Source: a virus. From it: a stretch of 33,298 nt of DNA. How positions within the stretch are numbered: the stretch's first letter is position 1; every line of letters starts with the position of its first letter. The stretch covers positions 1-33,298 of the IMG/VR virus record IMGVR_UViG_3300037847_002323. One strand, 5' to 3'. A model generated the notes under the pieces. It was given only the letters and a program-made list of their open reading frames with translations, was not told where the DNA came from and searched no databases. A program made the translations under genes and the position numbers. Positions 27,125 to 33,298 of the stretch are shown here, one piece after another.

Positions 27125-28309
27125 TTACGCTAAACCTAAGTCTTTCGAAATAAGGCTGGCAATTCCTTTATTAGTTGATACAGCTTCTTGACTAATGTCA
27201 CTATCAAGTCCTTGATCCCCATCACCAAATGTAGCACGACCACCTTTAAGGTTTTCAATTTCTGCAAGAGCTTCTTGTAATTTAGCTTCTGTAGCTTCGT
27301 ACATACCTTTATAAACTGGCGCTGCAGCACCAAGTAACATTGCTTGACTTTGCACTTCTGGATCATCTTGTTCAAAAATTGTATCAACTTCTTTATATAA
27401 AGCGTCAACGAATTGATTATATTCATCATTACCTTCTTTCTTTTTAAAGATAGAAAAACCTTCTTTAATTACAGCATCTTGTGCTGTTTGTCTTAAAGCA
27501 GTTCTATATTGTTCAACACGATTAGTGTCATTAAGTATCTGCTCCTTTTGTAAACTCTTTTTAGTTTCAGCATGTTTTTGTAATGCTACATTTCTTTCAG
27601 AAGCTATTTCATCAATTCTTGCAAAATAAGGTGCAATTACTGTTCTATATTCTTCTGGAATATTTTCTTTCATAAATTTAACACGCTCTACTGGATTCAT
27701 AGATGCTAATTTATATACATATTGTGGAGCATGTTCTTGATCTTCATCATCTAATGTAGGTTTAATTACTTCTACAATTTGTTTTAAATTGCTTTCTATA
27801 GGTCTACCATATTTAGCTTGAAATCTAGGATCTTCCATTAATGAAAACTGTCCGAGTTTATCATATGCATCATCTAATTTAGATTGTAAATCTTTATCTA
27901 AACCTTCTGTTTTAATATTAAACTCATCATCAACAATACCAGCTTCTTTTAATTTAGTTATTAATTCATTTTGTGAAGTAATTTTTTCTTTATTTTCAGC
28001 TAACTTTTCACGCATAGCTACCATATTTTTTTTGTAGCTTTCGTTAGGTGCATTTTCTATAGCATTATCAATTTCTTCTATATCAATATTCTTTTTAGTT
28101 TCACCTGCTTCAAATCCTGGTGGTAATTTACTATCAGATTTTTTTTCAGATTGTATTGGTTCTGGTGTTTCTGTAGTTTCTTCAACAGTTTCTACAGGTG
28201 TTTCTACAGGTGTAGACTCTTCTGTTGGATACATTTTATTAACCATTTCAGTTAATGCTTCTTCTGATGTATGCTCTTCTGTTAATTCTTGCTGATTTGG
28301 GTTTGCCAT
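27125..28309 (-). CDS. Putative capsid scaffolding protein
   Basis: This 394-residue acidic, helical protein lies directly upstream of the capsid gene, the usual site of scaffold genes. The N-terminal ~70 residues are Glu/Thr/Pro rich (TPVETPVETVEETTETPEP) and probably disordered. The middle is coiled coil (~85-120, MVAMREKLAENKEKITSQNELITKLKEAG, and ~235-275), and the C-terminus again coils (ATEAKLQEALAEIENLKGG) before a flexible end. Such proteins guide procapsid assembly and leave or are degraded before packaging. AAGGAG precedes the ATG. No protease is seen. Confidence 0.75.
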   Translation of the reverse strand: MANPNQQELTEEHTSEEALTEMVNKMYPTEESTPVETPVETVEETTETPEPIQSEKKSDSKLPPGFEAGETKKNIDIEEIDNAIENAPNESYKKNMVAMREKLAENKEKITSQNELITKLKEAGIVDDEFNIKTEGLDKDLQSKLDDAYDKLGQFSLMEDPRFQAKYGRPIESNLKQIVEVIKPTLDDEDQEHAPQYVYKLASMNPVERVKFMKENIPEEYRTVIAPYFARIDEIASERNVALQKHAETKKSLQKEQILNDTNRVEQYRTALRQTAQDAVIKEGFSIFKKKEGNDEYNQFVDALYKEVDTIFEQDDPEVQSQAMLLGAAAPVYKGMYEATEAKLQEALAEIENLKGGRATFGDGDQGLDSDISQEAVSTNKGIASLISKDLGLA

Positions 28310-28319
28310 CTAATTCTCC

Positions 28320-28622
28320 TTATTCAAATGTTTCTTCTAATTCTTCTGCTACTGTTTCAACAAGTTGATCAAGTTGCATCATTTCTGATGTAGCATGACT
28401 TCTTCCTAAAACATATCCTAATACTGCACATGCAGAATCTTCACCTGTTCCTGGTACATTAACTAATTTACCAGCAGCTTTATCTGGTGTTGATAGTGCA
28501 TATAATATACTACCTACTAATTTAGTCATACGGTTATTTTTCCATTTTACATAACTTTGATGTAAATGACTACCATCGGTATTAATTTCATTAATTAACT
28601 GATCAATTTCAGTTATATTCAT
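28320..28622 (-). CDS. Small helical protein between portal and scaffold genes
   Basis: This 100-residue protein has an acidic helix at each end (ITEIDQLINEINTDG and QLDQLVETVAEELEETFE) and a central hydrophobic part (MTKLVGSILYALSTPD..AGKLVNVPG). There is no signal peptide or metal motif. Its start overlaps the portal stop (TAATG) and it ends 10 bases before the scaffold gene, so it belongs to the head assembly block. N4-like and related phages often have small head genes here, but I do not recognise this one. Confidence 0.65.
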   Translation of the reverse strand: MNITEIDQLINEINTDGSHLHQSYVKWKNNRMTKLVGSILYALSTPDKAAGKLVNVPGTGEDSACAVLGYVLGRSHATSEMMQLDQLVETVAEELEETFE

Positions 28623-30820
28623 TATCCCTCCATTTCAGCACTTGCTTTAGCTTGTGCTATTCTTATTTCATTTTCTGCTTTAGCAGCAGCTATTTGCATT
28701 CCATGTTGTGCTTTAGCTACACGTACTTGATGGTTATGTTTTTCTTTCATAACTTTAAACTGTTGTTCAGCTTGTATTTCCATCATATGTTTTTGTAACT
28801 CTGTTGCATCACCACGTTCAGCCATTGCTTTCATTTGTTCTTGTTGTTCTCTTGCTTTTTGCTCTCTTACTTCAGCAAATTTATTAGCAATTTTTTCTAT
28901 TTGTTTAGAAACACGTATCATATTAGCTAATTGCTGTTCATATTTTTTCATTTTACTAGCATGTAGTTTATCTCCTTTAAGGAATTGTACATGTGTGCTT
29001 AAATGTTTCAATATAACAGGTATAGCATCCATTGCATCAAATATATCTTTTTCTTGTGGATCATCTAATAATTGAGCTAGTTTTGTTTGGAAGAATCTAA
29101 AGTGTGTATCTAAATGTGTAGTATGTAAATCATCTATACTAACAATACTTTCAAATCCTTGTAATAAATCATTATTTTCTAGCTGTGCTATTTGATTACT
29201 CTTACTAGGCATAGTATCATCTTCAAATGGTGGATAATATCTATTAACAGAATCTGGTCCACCTCTAGCTTCAATAAAGTCTTCTATTACTGCACGTTTA
29301 CCCATTTCTGGTAAATATGGTGCTATAGATAACATTTCTTGTGTAGTCATATTTTTCATTACTGTAGATCCAGAACCAATTGTTCTAGGTGCTTTAAACT
29401 CCCAAGCACTTAAATCTTTTAATAATTCTTCTGGAACACCACGTTCTATACATCTATTACGAAAACCTTTAGCATCTGCTTCTTTAGAAGTAAATATACG
29501 TCTAGCCATTTCCATATATAACATATCAACTTGTCTGTAATATAAAGCTATATCAGTTTTTTCTAATTCAATTTCTTCAATAGCTTGTATTCCAGCACCT
29601 CTAGCTGTGTATTTTTGTACATCTGATCCTGCTACAGATCCTAATCCTGGTCTTTTAACACCTACACTAGATTGGTTTACTTGTGATAATAAACCATACA
29701 TATTAGTAATACCTTGTAGATTAGTAGATAAATTATTAGTTTCTAATCCTGCTCCAGATGGTAATATAATTTGATTACCTAATCTTAATGTTTTACCTTT
29801 ACGACTTGTACCATCTTTAAATGATACAACCATAGATGCACTATCCATAGCACCATCTACTGCTCTACATAAAAATCTATTGTTAATAACTACAGAAGGA
29901 TATATTCTATGTCCTATACCTTTTAATCCATGAAAATATCCATTACCTATATTACATATAAATGGTATAAATACTTCTTGTATTTTATCATATGCATCTT
30001 CACGTTTATATAAAAATTCACTTTGTTTACCACGTTCAATTATATAATGACTAATTTTACCTGTTTGTTCTCTAACTAATAAATGTGCAATTTTAATTTC
30101 AGATTGTAATACTGTTTGATATGCTAATGCATTATTTTCAATATCTCTTTGTATTTCTTCCCAATCCATTGTATCATATGCATTTTTTTGTAAACTGTCT
30201 TCTATTAGTTCTCTAATAGCACTTCTATTCCATCCCATATCTGAAGCACTTTTATTTTGCATATATTTATATAATGTAGGAATACTAGCAGTATCTAATA
30301 CTACTGCACATTCTATATAATCTACAGATGCTTTAGTATTTTTAGGGAATAATACTTCACCAGTTTTAAATGCTTTCCATTTCCATGATTCTGGATCACT
30401 AAATAATGGAAAACCATCACCATGTAAATTCATAGAATTAGCTAACACCATCATTTCGTATTCAAAACCACACCAAGAGTTAATTAAGTTTTTTAACTCT
30501 TCTGTTACAATACTTTGCCAATGTGTTCCTCTGCCTAGATAAATAGCTAAATCTTTTAATTTACAATCAATAATACTGCGACCATCTAAAAATAATTCAA
30601 AAAATGAAGTATTACGTGCTTGTATAATACCTTCACCTTCACGAAAGTTTACATTACATCTATGACCTTGACCTGTTTTTTTAAGCATTTCTGGGTCAAA
30701 TGGTGCATTACCTGCTACCATACCACTTACTTTAGCTCGTTTATTAGCTCTTGTTATATCATAATGTATTAAATCTTGAACAATACTGTGTGCTTTATCT
30801 GGATCAGTTATTTTTCTCAT
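28622..30820 (-). CDS. Portal protein
   Basis: This 732-residue protein would form the dodecameric ring at the packaging vertex, binding terminase and the head-tail adaptor. Supporting features are the N-terminal ANKRAKVSGMVAGNAPFDPEML and RCNVNFREGEGIIQARNTSFFELF segments, typical of podoviral portals in which early helices hold N-x-N. A long mixed clip/stem region follows. A helical crown with barrel-like coil occupies the last ~110 residues (KMKKYEQQLANMIRVSKQIEK to ENEIRIAQAKASAEMEG). The length fits the 700-760 residues of N4-type portals. It overlaps the upstream gene by 17 bases. Confidence 0.88.
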   Translation of the reverse strand: MRKITDPDKAHSIVQDLIHYDITRANKRAKVSGMVAGNAPFDPEMLKKTGQGHRCNVNFREGEGIIQARNTSFFELFLDGRSIIDCKLKDLAIYLGRGTHWQSIVTEELKNLINSWCGFEYEMMVLANSMNLHGDGFPLFSDPESWKWKAFKTGEVLFPKNTKASVDYIECAVVLDTASIPTLYKYMQNKSASDMGWNRSAIRELIEDSLQKNAYDTMDWEEIQRDIENNALAYQTVLQSEIKIAHLLVREQTGKISHYIIERGKQSEFLYKREDAYDKIQEVFIPFICNIGNGYFHGLKGIGHRIYPSVVINNRFLCRAVDGAMDSASMVVSFKDGTSRKGKTLRLGNQIILPSGAGLETNNLSTNLQGITNMYGLLSQVNQSSVGVKRPGLGSVAGSDVQKYTARGAGIQAIEEIELEKTDIALYYRQVDMLYMEMARRIFTSKEADAKGFRNRCIERGVPEELLKDLSAWEFKAPRTIGSGSTVMKNMTTQEMLSIAPYLPEMGKRAVIEDFIEARGGPDSVNRYYPPFEDDTMPSKSNQIAQLENNDLLQGFESIVSIDDLHTTHLDTHFRFFQTKLAQLLDDPQEKDIFDAMDAIPVILKHLSTHVQFLKGDKLHASKMKKYEQQLANMIRVSKQIEKIANKFAEVREQKAREQQEQMKAMAERGDATELQKHMMEIQAEQQFKVMKEKHNHQVRVAKAQHGMQIAAAKAENEIRIAQAKASAEMEG

Positions 30821-31283
30821 TAGCTTCTTTCTTTTTTATTGCAGCTATTATTTTATTTGCAACTTCGTTTTTAGGAGCACCATTTTTTATAGAAACGTCA
30901 ATTTGTTGATCGTGGCACCATTTTCTTAATTCACCATATTTTTGTTTTACTAGTTTTTTACGTAGATTGTTATAAAACTCTTCTTGTTGTTTTTCAATAC
31001 TTTTTACTTGATCTTTTTCTTTTTCTTCTTTTGTTTGAAATTTATATTCTGTGTATTCAGTAGGTATTGCAGCTAAACTTAATATTTTTAGTAGATCAGT
31101 AAAATGACTAGATCTATGCATAGTTTTTACACCATCTTCCATATCATTACAGTCTTGTGTTATTTCTTTTACAAAAGTATTACCTTCGACTGTTGTAGCA
31201 CTACATAAAGCTTTAGCTTTCATTACAGGATAACTACCTGTTTCTTCAAACTCCCATTCTATTACCACTTTGAAGTTACTCAT
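30804..31283 (-). CDS. Hypothetical protein with SAP-like C-terminus
   Basis: This 159-residue protein has a beta-rich N-terminal half (FKVVIEWEFEETGSYPVMKAKALCSATT). A charged linker helix (QTKEEKEKDQVKSIEKQQEEFYNNLRKKL) leads to a C-terminal helix-loop-helix, YGELRKWCHDQQIDVS..GAPKNEVANKIIAAIKK, which resembles SAP/LEM-like nucleic-acid-binding modules. It sits between TerL and the portal and overlaps both adjacent genes slightly (TAATG at its start). A role in packaging or DNA recognition is possible, including a small-terminase-like job, but that is inference; TerS is normally upstream of TerL. Confidence 0.55.
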   Translation of the reverse strand: MSNFKVVIEWEFEETGSYPVMKAKALCSATTVEGNTFVKEITQDCNDMEDGVKTMHRSSHFTDLLKILSLAAIPTEYTEYKFQTKEEKEKDQVKSIEKQQEEFYNNLRKKLVKQKYGELRKWCHDQQIDVSIKNGAPKNEVANKIIAAIKKKEANEKNN

Positions 31284-31795
31284 TATTTACCTTTCTTTTG
31301 CCAACAATTTGTTGGATGATTGTTATAATTATTATTTTCTATTTTGTCTAGAATAATTTTATCTTGATTAATTAACTGTGATATAAAACATTTTGATATA
31401 GAGCATACATCTCCTAAATCTTCATGTTCTATATTATATTCACAATCTAAACAAATATCATATCTTTCTCTTGCTGTATCTAAATCAACAGCTTTATGTT
31501 TAGTTTTTCTTTTTAGTAGATTAATTTCTGTATCTTTATTTAAAACATCAATATCATCTACATAATATTTATTTGTATGACCTATACAAAAACCAGTTGG
31601 ACATTCTTCGCATATTGCATTTTGTATTAATAATTCTATATTTGTAGGAACTTCTAAATCATTTAAGATATAATTATGTATTACATCTTCTACTAAATCA
31701 TCATATGTTTCTGCTTCTATTATAATAGAAGTTTCTTCTATATAATAAACCCATCCGCATCTAGGCGTTAATGAAGTGTCTTTTAATTTATACAT
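31283..31795 (-). CDS. Hypothetical cysteine-rich, probable zinc-binding protein
   Basis: This 170-residue protein carries two cysteine clusters. One is CEECPTGFC near the middle. The other is C..C (ICLDCEYN), then VCSISKCF and a final NCW, a spacing that suggests a zinc ribbon. The R-x-x-x-C-x-x-C...C-x-x-x-C...C-W pattern recurs in small phage proteins of unknown function. It overlaps the TerL stop by 8 bases and abuts the SAP-like gene (TAATG), placing it in the packaging block. It contains an 18-base perfect palindrome (31714-31731). The role is unknown. Confidence 0.6.
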   Translation of the reverse strand: MYKLKDTSLTPRCGWVYYIEETSIIIEAETYDDLVEDVIHNYILNDLEVPTNIELLIQNAICEECPTGFCIGHTNKYYVDDIDVLNKDTEINLLKRKTKHKAVDLDTARERYDICLDCEYNIEHEDLGDVCSISKCFISQLINQDKIILDKIENNNYNNHPTNCWQKKGK

Positions 31796-33298
31796 TTAAT
31801 TCATTCCAATCACTAAAATCTTCTTCAATACCATCTTGATCAGAAAAACCATCTTCGTTATACTCGGATTCTATTTCGGCTAATTCTTCCCATTCATCTT
31901 CTGCAAAAGAACCAACTCCACCTTTATTACTCATAGGTAATATATTTAAACCTTTTCTAACAACTTCTAATGCAACTACTGCTGCATCAGCTTCATCTGG
32001 AGAATATCCTAATCTTTCTCTCAATATTGTTTTTGATTCAATAGTTACTTTTCTACTATCTGCAGAAGAAAAATCCAATAACCTTGTGCAAAATTGTTTG
32101 CAAGCTTCTTCATCTAAATTACGGATCATATCATTTTGTACATATAATCCAAATCTACCCCATAATTCTGTTACATAATTAGAATACAAATCTCTACCAG
32201 GTCTTTTATCTTGTATTGATATAGGTTCATCACTTGCACTACCAGAAAATTTAACACGATGTATACCAGTATTACCCATTGTTTTTTCTAATGCATCTGC
32301 TAATAACCATTGGTTACCTGTACAATCCATACCTACATTATCAATAGTACATCCTATTGCATTTAAATGATGTTTTATATTCTCACATAATGTATCAATC
32401 ATTAATTGATCTTTTTTAGCTACTAGATTAATACCAATAGGTTCTTGAAATTCTATTGCATATTCACCTGTATTACTCATACCTACTTTAGCAGGATATA
32501 AAATACATTTATCACCACCAGCAGAATAAGCTGGATCAATACCAGCAACCATTGTAGGCTGACTAGACCATATAGCTGTATCTCTTACATGATATTGTTG
32601 TATAGTTTTTTCATTTAAAATAGACCATATAATACCATCTGGTGGCATAAATCCTCTACGCATAGTCCAAAAACGTGGACTATCCTCTCCTGGATCTATA
32701 CGCATTTCATCTATTTGTTTTTTTGTTAATAAAAAAGGATATTTATCTGGATCATCTACTCCTGGACTTTTTAATCCATCAAAATATAACGTATGTCCTT
32801 TAGGTGTTTTCCATTCTTCTAATTCACTAGATAGTTTTTCCCATCCGCCTACAGGTATAGATTTAGCACCTAATGGATCCATTTTAGACATAGGGTTACC
32901 CATACCTAAAAATCCACCTTCTATTAATCCAGAAGATAAGTTATCCCAAGCTGTTACTGCTGCTTCACGAGTAGCTTGCATTTCGTCAACTATTAAATAT
33001 ACATGTTCATTATGCATACCTATTAAGTTACCTAATGCATCTGCTTGTGTACCCATTTGTACTGCTACACCATGTATACCAGACAATGGATTTTCTGGAT
33101 CAAATAAAATACTAGTTGTAGATCTTCTTATAACACCAGGAAATTCATGTTCACGCATTTTATAAAACTTTACTACTTCTCTCCATATACGTTTTTCTAA
33201 CATTTTACTAGTAGTAGAACATACTATAACAGTTGTATTGTGTGGTGATGCAAGCCAAGCACATAATGCTAATACTCCTGCATCTGTAGATTTACCAG
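31788..33298 (-). CDS. terL: Terminase large subunit (5' end outside window)
   Basis: This is the DNA-packaging motor ATPase and headful/end nuclease. The frame is open to the window edge. Its first visible codons read GKST (33296-33285), the end of Walker A, followed by ALCAWLASPHNTTVIVCST, so the ATG at 33203 is internal. VYLIVDEMQ is Walker B with the catalytic glutamate, and GMGNP is the coupling motif. The nuclease domain shows GIDPAYSAGGDK, DCTGNQWLLADAL and DEADAAVVAL, which carry the conserved acidic residues of the RNase H-like fold. The C-terminus is acidic (EDEWEELAEIESEYNEDG). The arrangement fits TerL proteins of podoviruses; the missing part is mainly the N-terminus. Confidence 0.96.
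   Translation of the reverse strand, partial: GKSTDAGVLALCAWLASPHNTTVIVCSTTSKMLEKRIWREVVKFYKMREHEFPGVIRRSTTSILFDPENPLSGIHGVAVQMGTQADALGNLIGMHNEHVYLIVDEMQATREAAVTAWDNLSSGLIEGGFLGMGNPMSKMDPLGAKSIPVGGWEKLSSELEEWKTPKGHTLYFDGLKSPGVDDPDKYPFLLTKKQIDEMRIDPGEDSPRFWTMRRGFMPPDGIIWSILNEKTIQQYHVRDTAIWSSQPTMVAGIDPAYSAGGDKCILYPAKVGMSNTGEYAIEFQEPIGINLVAKKDQLMIDTLCENIKHHLNAIGCTIDNVGMDCTGNQWLLADALEKTMGNTGIHRVKFSGSASDEPISIQDKRPGRDLYSNYVTELWGRFGLYVQNDMIRNLDEEACKQFCTRLLDFSSADSRKVTIESKTILRERLGYSPDEADAAVVALEVVRKGLNILPMSNKGGVGSFAEDEWEELAEIESEYNEDGFSDQDGIEEDFSDWNELNV

Noticed and set aside
27136-27429. 97-codon - strand frame overlapping the scaffold gene
   Set aside because: It is an alternative frame of the scaffold gene with a low-complexity Leu/Lys product; the scaffold frame has the AAGGAG start and a coherent product.
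33203-33203. ATG at 33203 as the start of the terminase gene
   Set aside because: Walker A (GKST) and the following strand are encoded upstream of it in the same frame, so it is an internal methionine.
1-33298. tRNA genes, CRISPR arrays, insertion sequences, integrase
   Set aside because: I saw no cloverleaf-like sequence in the few non-coding gaps, no spaced repeats, and no transposase or integrase motif in any real gene.

Overview
This window looks like part of the genome of an AT-rich tailed phage with podovirus-type (short-tailed) architecture, most likely infecting a marine picocyanobacterium (Prochlorococcus or Synechococcus). The podovirus assignment rests on gene order and content: large terminase, portal, scaffold, major capsid protein, a nozzle-like tail protein, a head-tail adaptor and a block of ejection proteins, with no tape-measure, tail-tube or sheath gene. 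The cyanobacterial host is inferred from an RNA element at about 815-867. It matches what I know of the Downstream-peptide (glutamine-II) riboswitch, a class described from marine picocyanobacteria and their phages. No host marker gene such as psbA is present, so the host assignment is moderate.

Layout: the left end (1-801, + strand) carries the end of a replication/recombination module, a RusA-type Holliday junction resolvase cut by the window edge and a single-stranded DNA-binding protein. From 776 to 1082 there are two compact + strand transcription units in tandem. The first is a sigma70-like promoter inside the 3' end of ssb, then the glutamine riboswitch, an 18-residue peptide gene and a terminator. 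The second is a promoter followed by a roughly 70-nt two-hairpin RNA ending in its own terminator. Everything from 1098 to the right edge is on the - strand and converges on this region.

The - strand late operon, read right to left, encodes: TerL (cut by the window edge, with Walker A in its last visible bases), a cysteine-rich protein, a protein with a SAP-like C-terminus, the portal, a small helical protein, an acidic scaffold-like protein, the major capsid protein, two small membrane proteins (possible lysis pair), a 2180-residue nozzle/appendage protein, a fibre-like protein, an adaptor-like protein, three probable ejection proteins, a 3553-residue giant virion protein, and a 33-residue membrane peptide overlapping the giant gene's stop. 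Genes are tightly packed, with several TAATG and ATGA overlaps. The exception is the major capsid gene, which has its own promoter, a structured leader of about 120 nt and a strong UUCG terminator, much like T7 gene 10 between phi10 and T-phi.

Two things stand out. The giant protein carries a DFDGD motif preceded at the right distance by an RxP motif, the signature of the catalytic double-psi beta-barrel of multisubunit-type RNA polymerases. A lysine-bearing candidate first barrel lies about 400 residues upstream. It may therefore be an injected virion RNA polymerase of the YonO/crAss-like class, playing the role N4 gives to its T7-type vRNAP. Second, the riboswitch-peptide cassette suggests that the phage senses host glutamine and makes a micro-peptide in response.
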